Shown piece after piece: positions 14,841 through 22,078 of a stretch of DNA of 25,027 bases. The translations under genes were made by a program, and so were the position numbers. Source of the DNA: JBMNOZ01 sp050943335 (GTDB lineage: Bacteria; Bacillota; Desulfitobacteriia; Desulfitobacteriales; Syntrophobotulaceae); NCBI GenBank assembly GCA_050943335.1, contig JBMNOZ010000023.1:1-25027 (forward strand), read 5' to 3'. The notes beneath the pieces were generated by a model, which saw nothing but the letters and a program-made list of their open reading frames with translations, did not search any database and was not told the origin of the DNA. Every line of letters begins with the position of its first letter. Positions within the stretch are counted from its first letter, which is position 1.

Positions 14841-16019
14841 ATGAAAGATCTCAAAAAAAATGTCTTTTTTGTCCTTGTCCTTGTTATATTAATCGCGGCG
14901 GGTTGTACAAAAGCGTCTCTCCAGCCAGACTCAAAAGAAGTGGTAGAAATAATTAAAATCGGGGGAAATTTTGAATTATCAGGAAACATTGGGGAGTTCG
15001 GACGTCAGGGAGAAAATGGGGCCCGATTGGCTATTAAACAAATAAATGCTCAAGGCGGAGTTTTGGGTAAAAAATTGGCATTTATTAGTAGAGATAATAG
15101 ATCTGAGGTTGAGGAAGTGCAAAGAGTGGGAGAGGAACTGATAAATCAGGACGGAGTAGTTGCTATTATCGGCCCCATGACTAATAAAAACAGCTTGGCT
15201 TCTGTTTCGCTGGCCCAGGAAAACAAAATTCCGGTCATTACCCCCACCGGAGTCAGCCCTAAGATCACTCTTGGGGCGGAAGGTCTTAATGAGTGGATGT
15301 TTAGAGCCTGCTTTGTCGACAGTTACCAGGGGAAAATGGCGGCTCGCTTTGCTTCTAATTCCCTGAACGCAAAAACCGCGGCTGTAGTTTTCGATCCCCA
15401 AAATGAATATAGTCAAAGTTTGAAAGAAAGTTTTCAGGCTGAATTTGAAACTTTAGGCGGTCAGATCGCGATGATTGAGACATATCAAGGAGGAGTGGAC
15501 AAAGATTTCAAAGGGATCCTAAAAGCTATTAAAGCAAAAAAACCGGACCTTATTTATCTTCCGGGATATTATAATGAAGCCGGATTGTTTATCAAACAGG
15601 CGCGCGAGGCTCAGTTCGAGGGTCCAATTCTCGGGGGTGATGGCTGGGCAACAGGTCCAATTTTAAATGTCGCTGGCCAAGAGGCTCTTTATAATTCCTT
15701 TTATCTTGATCATTTTGCTTTTGATGATCCAGCTATTTCGGATTTTGTTGGGGATTATCTAGCCGAGTACAATGAGCCGGCCACTACTTTTTCCGCTCTC
15801 GGCTATGATGCTGCTCTGATCCTGATTGCCGCTCTTAAAAAGGCCCAAAGTACTGATCCGGAAAAGATTAAATGGGCCTTAGAAAATTTAACAGATGTGC
15901 AGGGTGTAAGCGGTGAAATCACTATTCATCCCTCAACTCATAATCCATTAAAAAGCGTTCCTGTTATTACTTTCAAAGATGGGGCAAAAGTATTTCACAC
16001 TAAAATTGGGTTAAATTGA
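14841..16019 (+). CDS. ABC-type branched-chain amino-acid-binding lipoprotein (LivJ-like)
   Basis: The 392-residue protein begins with a signal peptide ending in a lipobox (I-A-A-G-C) with Cys22 as the lipidation site, so it should be anchored outside the membrane. The mature part fits the type 1 periplasmic-binding fold (Peripla_BP_6): GGNFELSGNIGEFGRQ near 43-58, then IGPMTN and SVSLAQENKIPVITP. That family binds branched-chain amino acids, amides or related ligands. No permease or ATPase gene is adjacent, so it either serves a transporter encoded elsewhere or acts as a sensor. GGGGAG lies ten bases before the ATG. The ligand cannot be told from sequence. Confidence 0.88.
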   Translation: MKDLKKNVFFVLVLVILIAAGCTKASLQPDSKEVVEIIKIGGNFELSGNIGEFGRQGENGARLAIKQINAQGGVLGKKLAFISRDNRSEVEEVQRVGEELINQDGVVAIIGPMTNKNSLASVSLAQENKIPVITPTGVSPKITLGAEGLNEWMFRACFVDSYQGKMAARFASNSLNAKTAAVVFDPQNEYSQSLKESFQAEFETLGGQIAMIETYQGGVDKDFKGILKAIKAKKPDLIYLPGYYNEAGLFIKQAREAQFEGPILGGDGWATGPILNVAGQEALYNSFYLDHFAFDDPAISDFVGDYLAEYNEPATTFSALGYDAALILIAALKKAQSTDPEKIKWALENLTDVQGVSGEITIHPSTHNPLKSVPVITFKDGAKVFHTKIGLN

Positions 16020-16029
16020 TCAGGAATAA

Positions 16030-16074
16030 AAATGATTTTTGAGGAGTATCAAATATCTCTAATCATTTGTTTTA
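16030..16074 (+). terminator. Terminator after the binding-protein gene
   Basis: AAATGATT (16030-16037) pairs with AATCATTT (16061-16068), with an inner GAG/CTC pairing, followed by GTTTTATTT. The stem is AT-rich and the loop long, so efficiency is uncertain. It lies directly after the gene's stop codon. Confidence 0.5.
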
Positions 16075-16178
16075 TTTGGAAAAAAACTATGTTAAAATAG
16101 TTTCATTAGAAAGGGAATGTATGGTGATTGGTGCCGTCTCCGGATTTTAGAGCTGTGTGATATGGTATAGAACGTTTG

Positions 16179-16223
16179 AGGGGTGTTGGATTCACATATA
16201 TTCCCGCCACTCCTAAAAGGAGG
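16179..16223 (+). promoter_or_regulatory. cvpA leader with two exclusive hairpins at the ribosome-binding site
   Basis: CTCCT (16210-16214) can pair with the Shine-Dalgarno AGGAG (16218-16222) around a three-base loop. The same CACTCCT (16208-16214) can instead pair with AGGGGTG (16179-16185), which would free the ribosome-binding site. The rest of the 210-base gap before cvpA (from 16020) holds the preceding terminator and the short inverted repeat AAACTAT/ATAGTTT near 16084-16103, but no clear promoter. Any strong Shine-Dalgarno sequence can find a partner, so this is tentative. Confidence 0.3.
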
Positions 16224-16228
16224 AAAAA

Positions 16229-16891
16229 ATGTCCCTGTTTGATATTTTTGTTGTGACCATAGTTGTTATTAGTGGGATAGCCGGGGTCCGCAAAGGGCTG
16301 ATTACAGGGCTGGCCAAGTTTATAGGGAAAATTGTAGCTGTTGTTGTGGCTTTTCTTTTTTTTGCTCGTTTTTTAGAGTTTTTAGAAAAACATATTGCCC
16401 TTCGGGAAATAATAGAACCCAAAGTGGGGAACCTGGTTATTAAAATATTTGAAGGAAAGGTAAACGGCGGAGGATACGGAAATTCAAGTTTTTTAATGTC
16501 AGCGGCTATTGAACAAGCTACTAATTCTTTTACTAATTATATTTTGAATATTATTGCTATCCTAGTTTTATTTGTTGCTGTTTCTCTCTTTATAAATCTG
16601 GTTATTTCCTTCCTGATCTCTCCTTTGGCTAAAAACTTAACTATAATTAATAGGGGAGGCGGGTTTGTTTTGGGACTTTTAAGTTCCTTCGTGGTGCTTT
16701 GTTTGGTAGTAGGGCTGATATCCCCTTTTCTTACCGCTTCTGAAAAGCTTTCTAGTGTTCAAACCTCGGTCCTTTACCCTTATTTAATGGAAGGATATAA
16801 TACCGCGCTCCCGGTAATTTCTGGGTTCTCTTCGGAAATTCTATTAAATCCTTTGGAATCTATTGAAAGCTTAAAAGATTCTTTTCTGTAG
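16229..16891 (+). CDS. CvpA family membrane protein
   Basis: The 220-residue protein starts with the CvpA-type segment (F-D-I-F-V-V... then G-V-R-K-G-L-I-T-G-L near 19-28). It has four predicted spans (about 3-20, 28-48, 103-130 and 143-168). CvpA was named for colicin V production, and relatives affect envelope homeostasis; the biochemical role is unknown. AGGAGG precedes the ATG by six bases. DUF951 follows 15 bases later, so the two are likely co-transcribed. Confidence 0.85.
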   Translation: MSLFDIFVVTIVVISGIAGVRKGLITGLAKFIGKIVAVVVAFLFFARFLEFLEKHIALREIIEPKVGNLVIKIFEGKVNGGGYGNSSFLMSAAIEQATNSFTNYILNIIAILVLFVAVSLFINLVISFLISPLAKNLTIINRGGGFVLGLLSSFVVLCLVVGLISPFLTASEKLSSVQTSVLYPYLMEGYNTALPVISGFSSEILLNPLESIESLKDSFL

Positions 16892-16906
16892 ATTGGGGTT
16901 TATTGT

Positions 16907-17101
16907 ATGGAGCTAAATATTGGTGACCTGGTTCGAATGCGAAAAAAACATCCTTGCGGAAATCAGGATTTCAGAATTGTAAGGACGGGAGCAGATTTTA
17001 GAATAGAGTGCTTGAAATGCGGCCATCAAGCCTGGATCGCCCGTCCCAAGTTGGAAAGAAATGTAAAAGAAAAGCTATCTGGCAATTATCTGAAGGATTG
17101 A
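16907..17101 (+). CDS. DUF951 family small protein
   Basis: The 64-residue protein has the DUF951 pattern: an N-terminal G-D-L-V-R-M-R-K-K-H-P-C-G stretch, then R-T-G-A-D-F-R-I-E-C-L-K-C-G-H. Cys18, and the CxxC at about 36-39 with a nearby histidine, suggest metal binding. The family is common upstream of rpsF in Firmicutes; in Streptococcus a relative has been linked to DNA or RNA binding, but its role here is unknown. It starts at ATG 16907 with only a weak GGGG upstream. Confidence 0.88.
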   Translation: MELNIGDLVRMRKKHPCGNQDFRIVRTGADFRIECLKCGHQAWIARPKLERNVKEKLSGNYLKD

Positions 17102-17127
17102 GGAATCAAAAAATTCATTTTCGCAAA

Positions 17128-17156
17128 TTGTCAAATTAAAGATCTAATGTTATAAT
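17128..17156 (+). promoter_or_regulatory. Promoter of the rpsF-ssb-rpsR operon
   Basis: TTGTCA (17128-17133) and a perfect TATAAT (17151-17156) are separated by 17 bases. It stands just ahead of the structured rpsF leader. Confidence 0.85.
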
Positions 17157-17175
17157 TATTCGATGGAGTATATTA

Positions 17176-17219
17176 TTCCCTGCTCTGTATTTGTTACAGG
17201 GCCATTTAGTCCGAGGGGA
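17176..17219 (+). promoter_or_regulatory. S6:S18-binding autoregulatory leader of rpsF
   Basis: TTCCCT (17176-17181) pairs with AGGGGA (17214-17219). An inner helix can form between CT (17183-17184) and AG (17208-17209), and an apical hairpin CTGTA/TACAG lies at 17185-17199. The unpaired CCG at 17211-17213 is the trinucleotide that the S6:S18 complex recognises, by mimicry of its rRNA site. The outer stem covers part of the GGGGAGG ribosome-binding site, which would let bound S6:S18 block translation. The match is by position, CCG and pairing; no covariance model was run. Confidence 0.65.
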
Positions 17220-17230
17220 GGTGCTGTGTG

Positions 17231-17515
17231 ATGCGAGCATACGAAGTATTATATATTATCAGGCCGGATCTCGAAGAAGAGGCCATTAAGGCAAATATTG
17301 ATAGATTTGCCGAAATCGTAACCGCCAACGGAGGAACTGACTTAAAGATCGATCCTTGGGGTAAACGACGCCTAGCTTACGAGGTGAAGAAATTTAAAGA
17401 GGGTTATTATGTCCTTATGAATTTCAACGGCGAGGCTCGTACGGTTGAGGAACTGGAAAGGCTGATGAAAATTTCAGATGCTGTTATCAGATTCCTGACA
17501 ACCAAAAACGGTTAG
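17231..17515 (+). CDS. rpsF: 30S ribosomal protein S6
   Basis: The 94-residue protein has the S6 start M-R-A-Y-E-V-L-Y-I-I-R-P and the characteristic D-P-W-G-K-R-R-L-A-Y-E segment. I start it at ATG 17231; a GTG directly before it (17228) is equally placed from GGGGAGG and would add one residue. S6 binds with S18 to 16S rRNA. It leads the conserved rpsF-ssb-rpsR operon and is probably autoregulated by the leader just upstream. Confidence 0.97.
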   Translation: MRAYEVLYIIRPDLEEEAIKANIDRFAEIVTANGGTDLKIDPWGKRRLAYEVKKFKEGYYVLMNFNGEARTVEELERLMKISDAVIRFLTTKNG

Positions 17516-17532
17516 TTTCGGAGGGGTATAGA

Positions 17533-17940
17533 GTGCTAAATCGTGTAATTTTAATCGGCCGATTAACTAGGGATCCTGAGCTCCGTTATACTGCCAATGG
17601 TATAGCCGTAGCTACATTTACCTTGGCAGTAAACAGAAGTTATAAAAATGCTCAAGGCGAAAGAGAGGCTGATTTTATACCCTGTGTTGTCTTCCGGCAG
17701 TTGGCTGAACTTTGTGCCAATTACCTGGCGAAGGGAAAATTAGCAGCAGTTGAGGGTCGTCTTCAGGTCCGTTCTTATGAAGGACAAGATGGACAAAGAA
17801 AATTCATGACAGAAGTCGTCGGGGAAAATGTAAGGTTTTTAAGTCCCCGAGATAACAATAGCTCGGATTCGTCAGCCAAAGTTGATGATTTGAGTTCCTT
17901 TGCCCATGAGGTAAGTTTAGATGATGACATCCCATTTTAG
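17533..17940 (+). CDS. ssb: Single-stranded DNA-binding protein
   Basis: SSB coats single-stranded DNA during replication and recruits repair proteins. The 135-residue protein has the OB-fold start M-L-N-R-V-I-L-I-G-R-L and the family segment RDPELRYTANG. It ends in D-D-D-I-P-F, the acidic tip that binds partner proteins. It starts at GTG (17533) after GGAGGGG and lies between the genes for S6 and S18 as in most bacteria. Confidence 0.98.
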   Translation: MLNRVILIGRLTRDPELRYTANGIAVATFTLAVNRSYKNAQGEREADFIPCVVFRQLAELCANYLAKGKLAAVEGRLQVRSYEGQDGQRKFMTEVVGENVRFLSPRDNNSSDSSAKVDDLSSFAHEVSLDDDIPF

Positions 17941-17960
17941 TTCGAAAGGAGGGGCGTTCA

Positions 17961-18206
17961 ATGGCTAATGGCAATGTCAAAAGAGATAAGGGACGCCGTC
18001 CGCGTAAGAGGGTATGTAGTTTCTGCGTCGATAAAGTAGACGTGGTTGATTACAAGGACACTTATAAACTACGTAAATATATTACGGAAAGAGGCAAGAT
18101 TTTGCCTCGTAGAATTTCCGGCAATTGTGCTAAACACCAAAGACAGGTTACGCTTGCTATTAAGCGAGCTCGTAGTATAGCGTTGTTACCGTTTATGATT
18201 GATTAG
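17961..18206 (+). CDS. rpsR: 30S ribosomal protein S18, zinc-binding form
   Basis: The 81-residue basic protein has the S18 core (DYKDTYKLRKYITERGKILPRR). Cys19, Cys22, Cys56 and His59 form a CxxC...CxxH set, so this is the zinc-binding (C+) form. Some Firmicutes carry a second, cysteine-free copy used under zinc shortage; none is in this window. AAGGAGGGG precedes the ATG and a strong terminator follows at the stop. Confidence 0.97.
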   Translation: MANGNVKRDKGRRPRKRVCSFCVDKVDVVDYKDTYKLRKYITERGKILPRRISGNCAKHQRQVTLAIKRARSIALLPFMID

Positions 18207-18231
18207 AAAAAGGAGCATAGCTCCTTTTTTT
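18207..18231 (+). terminator. Terminator of the rpsF-ssb-rpsR operon
   Basis: AAAAAGGAGC (18207-18216) pairs perfectly with GCTCCTTTTT (18220-18229) around the loop ATA and continues into more Ts. It begins one base after the rpsR stop codon. Confidence 0.92.
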
Positions 18232-18355
18232 ATTGAGGTCATTAGGCAATTAAAATATTCAAAAGTTTTAAGAAGAGTCTACTTTAGATTTAAGCAGGAG
18301 TTTTTTGCTATTCTCTCGAACTCATATGTACCTTAGGGTAAGGGGGTTGTGTTCA

Positions 18356-18667
18356 TTGTCCTTAGCAGTTGATATTGTTAAATGTTCCAAAGCTATTGAG
18401 GAATTGAAAGTGGAGCTTCTTAAAGCGCAATGGCTGGTTCAATACAGCGCTATGCAGCCTTCAGAAGAACAAATTTTAGACAGCCTGGCCAGACTGATAG
18501 GATTGGGTTATTTACTCACCAGAAGATTAGGATTTGATTATTCTAGGTTGGACAGGGTATTATATAAGCAATTAGAACAATGGAAAAGTGAAGATTTTTT
18601 GAACTTGGAATCGGAGTGGGGGGACTTAAGTCTTTTACTCAGTTATTTAGTTCCAGAAGAGGATTAA
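18356..18667 (+). CDS. MazG-like family small protein
   Basis: The 103-residue helical protein resembles the short MazG-like family annotated in Clostridia between rpsR and yybS (I-E-E-L-K-V-E-L-L-K near the start, L-L-T-R-R-L-G-F-D-Y in the middle, W-G-D-L-S-L-L-L-S-Y-L at the end). MazG proteins hydrolyse nucleoside triphosphates, but I cannot see a full set of catalytic acidic residues, so activity is uncertain. I start it at TTG 18356, nine bases after AAGGGGG; the frame is open back to 18305 without a ribosome-binding site. The 150 bases before it show only the rpsR terminator. Confidence 0.6.
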   Translation: MSLAVDIVKCSKAIEELKVELLKAQWLVQYSAMQPSEEQILDSLARLIGLGYLLTRRLGFDYSRLDRVLYKQLEQWKSEDFLNLESEWGDLSLLLSYLVPEED

Positions 18668-18684
18668 ATACGAGGTAGGGGTTC

Positions 18685-19632
18685 ATGTATATTAGTGACA
18701 GGGATGCGCTTAAATATTCCACCGGCCTGCTATTGATTTTTATTCCTTTTATATTTTCCTTTTTTAACATTTGGAGCTGGTTTACCGAAATCTTTCTATT
18801 TATTTCTGTATTTATAGTAAGCAGAAACATTAAACCTCAAATTGCCGCTCTTCTACTTGCTCTTGGCTATTTAGGGGCAATTATAGGGGCGGGGGCAGGC
18901 GGTATTTGGCAGATCGGTTTTTCCCCTTGGGCGGGGATTTTGTTTGTAGTTTTGGAAAACAAGGGGCTAGGCCTGAGATACTCCATGTTTTGGAGTTTGA
19001 TGTTTGTGGTGCTTTTAAGCGGGTTGACGCTTATTCCCGGGGTTAAAGAAGCCTTATATCCTGACAGAATCCAGGAAACAGTGGCCGAAGTTTTTCAAAC
19101 CGCAAAAGAATTAGGATTTATTGCTAATTTGGAACAACAAGGGGTGCCTAGTCAATATTTCGAACGCCATTTAGAGATAGTGGTCCCTACATTAATAAAA
19201 CTAAAACCCGCTGCTGCCGGAATACTAGGTATGGCTGAAATGGGTTCCGCTTATTTAATTGCTCAGCTTTTTGAAAAAACTAAAATCCCTTTGACACCCT
19301 TTTCTAAGTGGCAGCTTCCTTGGTATGGAGTTTGGGTAGCTATTTTCGGTATTGGTGGCTATTTAGGCGGAGATTATTTGGGCCTCGAAGTTTTAAAAAT
19401 AATAGGGATGAACCTGATAGCTGTTTCTGCAGCTCTGTCCCTAGTTTTGGGAGCTTCCTGCTTGGTTTATTTCTTATCTCATCCTAAAACACCTCGTTAT
19501 TTAATTTTTGTTTTTATTCTGGGTTTAATATTCTTTTTCCATTTTATTATTTTGGCCTTAATAGTTATTGGCTTATTTGATACTGTTTTAAATTTAAGGA
19601 AGATTCCCGAAAAAATTAAGGAGGGAAATTAA
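18685..19632 (+). CDS. yybS: YybS family membrane protein (DUF2232)
   Basis: The 315-residue hydrophobic protein has about eight membrane spans and fits YybS (DUF2232), a family of unknown function with a distant likeness to substrate-binding parts of ECF transporters. GAGGTAGGGG precedes the ATG. Its TAA abuts the rplI start, and the rplI ribosome-binding site lies within its last codons. In Bacillus gdpP (yybT) stands between these two genes; here it is absent. Confidence 0.85.
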   Translation: MYISDRDALKYSTGLLLIFIPFIFSFFNIWSWFTEIFLFISVFIVSRNIKPQIAALLLALGYLGAIIGAGAGGIWQIGFSPWAGILFVVLENKGLGLRYSMFWSLMFVVLLSGLTLIPGVKEALYPDRIQETVAEVFQTAKELGFIANLEQQGVPSQYFERHLEIVVPTLIKLKPAAAGILGMAEMGSAYLIAQLFEKTKIPLTPFSKWQLPWYGVWVAIFGIGGYLGGDYLGLEVLKIIGMNLIAVSAALSLVLGASCLVYFLSHPKTPRYLIFVFILGLIFFFHFIILALIVIGLFDTVLNLRKIPEKIKEGN

Positions 19633-20079
19633 GTGAAAGTAATATTGATAGAAGATGTAAAGAACTTAGGGACAAGAGGGGATGTCTGCAAAGTGCAAGC
19701 GGGGTATGCCCGAAACTTTTTAATCCCTCGAGGATTAGCAGTGGAAGCTACAAAAAGAAACATGCAGGATTTGGCCCAGAAACAGAAGCAAGAGGAATTG
19801 CAGAGACAAAAAGAAAAAGAAGCAGCCTTGGAGATTGCCGAAAAAATAAAATCCCTAAAAGTAGTCATAAAAGTAAAAACCGGGGAAAAGGGACGTCTAT
19901 TTGGCTCGGTGACCAATAAGGAGATTGCGGAAGTATTAGATAAGGAATATCAAGTTAAACTAGATAGAAGGAAAATAGAAATTAAAGAACCGATTAAGGC
20001 TCTTGGAGAATACGAGGTAATGGTAAGACTTCATCCTGAGGTAACAGCAATGGTTATCGTTGCTGTAGAAGCTTTGTAA
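19633..20079 (+). CDS. rplI: 50S ribosomal protein L9
   Basis: The 148-residue protein has the L9 N-terminal signature (KVILIEDVKNLGTRGD...VQAGYARNFLIPRGLA). A long charged linker helix (about 41-75) and the C-terminal domain (TGEKGRLFGSVTNKEIAE) follow. It starts at GTG (19633) with AAGGAGGG at 19618-19625. L9 sits at the L1 stalk base and helps maintain reading frame. The next gene follows closely. Confidence 0.97.
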   Translation: MKVILIEDVKNLGTRGDVCKVQAGYARNFLIPRGLAVEATKRNMQDLAQKQKQEELQRQKEKEAALEIAEKIKSLKVVIKVKTGEKGRLFGSVTNKEIAEVLDKEYQVKLDRRKIEIKEPIKALGEYEVMVRLHPEVTAMVIVAVEAL

Positions 20080-20124
20080 TTGTGGCTAAATGAAATAAAT
20101 AATGAAAAACGGGATGTGACCAAG

Positions 20125-22032
20125 ATGCAAGGATTTTTCAAAAAAATCCTGGGGAAGAGATATGACAGGGAATTTAAACCGCTAAACAATACAGAGCGCT
20201 TAAAATTAGAAATTGACGCTTTATACTCTGTGCTAGCTAATCTATATGGAACCGACAAACTGATTTTAAAAGCAAGTAAATTAGAAGCTTTAGCTCTAAT
20301 GCGGTCTGAGAATCTAGGAGAGAGGGTTGTAGCTCTTCAAAAATTAGCTCATGATGATCCGACCAGAAAAGAGGTTCCTAACACGGGGCAAATTCCTGGA
20401 ATTTTAGAGGAGATTGAAAAACATATTGCCGATATTGTAGCTCGGCGGTCGGTGGAAGAAAGACTTAATCAAGCGGTAGCGGAAAAAATGCAGGAGCGTC
20501 ATGAGGAATATATAAAAGAGATAAAAACTCAAGTCTTAAAGGAAACAGGGGGGCCAGAAAACGCCCAAACTCTTAAAAAACTTGCCCATTTGGAAAAAAT
20601 GAATGCTGCCAAACCACTCTCTTCAGCCTTGGAGGTATTAAGGCCCCAGACTCTTTCTGAAATAGTAGGACAGGAAAAAGCCTTGCAGGCTTTATTAGCT
20701 AAGCTAGCCACGCCTTTTCCCCAACATATTATTATTTATGGGCCGCCGGGGGTGGGTAAAACCTCTGCGGCTCGCGTAGCCTTAGAGACAGTTAAAAGCC
20801 TTCCCGATTCCCCCTTTGGACCTGATGCTCCATTCATCGAGGTGGACGGCACGACATTGCGGTGGGATCCCCGGGAAGTTACTAATCCCCTACTTGGTTC
20901 TGTGCACGATCCGATTTACCAAGGGGCAAAAAGGGATTTGATAGATACCGGCATTCCGGAGCCGAAGCTGGGGCTGGTCAGTGATGCTCATACCGGGGTG
21001 CTGTTTATAGATGAGATCGGAGAGATGGACACCATTCTTTTAAATAAGTTGCTTAAGGTACTGGAAGATAAAAGGGTCTTTTTCGAATCCTCTTATTACG
21101 ACCCTCATGATCCCAATATCCCCCTGTATATTAAAAAGATTTTTGAGGAGGGTGTGCCAGCTGATTTTATTTTAATTGGCGCGACTACTAGAGAGCCTCA
21201 GGATCTTAATCCCGCTCTGCGCTCTCGTTGTGCGGAAGTGTATTTTGTTCCTTTAGAACCTTCCCATATAGTTAATATTGTGCAACAGGCCGCTGCTAAA
21301 CTGAAAGTAAAGTTGGAAGATGGGGTTCCGGAGATTATTAGCGAGTATGTTATTGAGGGCAGAAAAGCTAACAACATTTTATTAGACGCCTATGGTTTGG
21401 CAAAGTATAGGCAAGCCGCAGATAAAGAGATTATAATTACTGTTGAAAACGTTCAGGAGGTTCTTCGCTCCGCCCGGCTTACCCCTTATATTCACAAAAA
21501 AGTAAATCCCGGCAAGGATCTTGGAAAAATCCTTGGCTTGGGAGTGTCCGGATTTTTGAGCACGGTTTTAGAAATTGAAGTCCGGGTTTTTCCGGTTTCG
21601 GGGAACAGAGGCCGAATTCGCTTTAATGAAACGGCCGGAACAATGGCTAGAGATGCGGTTTTTAACGCTGCGGCAGTGATCCGCGATCTGACAGGTGAGG
21701 ATCTAAAAAATTATGATCTTCATGTTAATGTCGTCGGAGGTGGACGTATCGACGGCCCCTCGGCAGGACTAGCGACTACCATGGCTATTTATAGTGCCCT
21801 AAAAAATCAACCTTTAAATAAAGAAGTCGCTGTGACCGGAGAGATTTCCATCCAAGGGCAGGTAAAGCCGGTGGGAGGTATTTACGAAAAAATATTCGGG
21901 GCTAAACAAGCGGGGGTAAAAACAGTAATTATACCGGAAGAAAACCTAAAAGAAGTTCCCTCCGAACTTAAAGGCATTAAGGTAGTAGCTGTAAAGACCA
22001 TTAAAGAGGCTTTAGAAATAGCCAGTCAATAA
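20125..22032 (+). CDS. lonC: LonC-type ATP-dependent protease of spore formers
   Basis: The protein has an N-terminal helical, coiled-coil region (about 20-160). An AAA+ domain follows, with Walker A GPPGVGKT at 206-213 and Walker B VLFIDE at 292-297. The C-terminal Lon protease domain has the catalytic serine at 546 (in DGPSAG) and lysine at 589 (GGIYEK). It lacks a LonA substrate-binding domain and fits the LonC family, restricted to a subset of endospore formers. I use ATG 20125 (635 residues); GTG 20116 and TTG 20080, directly after rplI, are also possible because no start has a good ribosome-binding site. Both active sites look intact. Confidence 0.9.
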   Translation: MQGFFKKILGKRYDREFKPLNNTERLKLEIDALYSVLANLYGTDKLILKASKLEALALMRSENLGERVVALQKLAHDDPTRKEVPNTGQIPGILEEIEKHIADIVARRSVEERLNQAVAEKMQERHEEYIKEIKTQVLKETGGPENAQTLKKLAHLEKMNAAKPLSSALEVLRPQTLSEIVGQEKALQALLAKLATPFPQHIIIYGPPGVGKTSAARVALETVKSLPDSPFGPDAPFIEVDGTTLRWDPREVTNPLLGSVHDPIYQGAKRDLIDTGIPEPKLGLVSDAHTGVLFIDEIGEMDTILLNKLLKVLEDKRVFFESSYYDPHDPNIPLYIKKIFEEGVPADFILIGATTREPQDLNPALRSRCAEVYFVPLEPSHIVNIVQQAAAKLKVKLEDGVPEIISEYVIEGRKANNILLDAYGLAKYRQAADKEIIITVENVQEVLRSARLTPYIHKKVNPGKDLGKILGLGVSGFLSTVLEIEVRVFPVSGNRGRIRFNETAGTMARDAVFNAAAVIRDLTGEDLKNYDLHVNVVGGGRIDGPSAGLATTMAIYSALKNQPLNKEVAVTGEISIQGQVKPVGGIYEKIFGAKQAGVKTVIIPEENLKEVPSELKGIKVVAVKTIKEALEIASQ

Positions 22033-22078
22033 GTATAAGTAAAAAATATATACGAGAGGTAAAAAGGAGAAAAGATGT

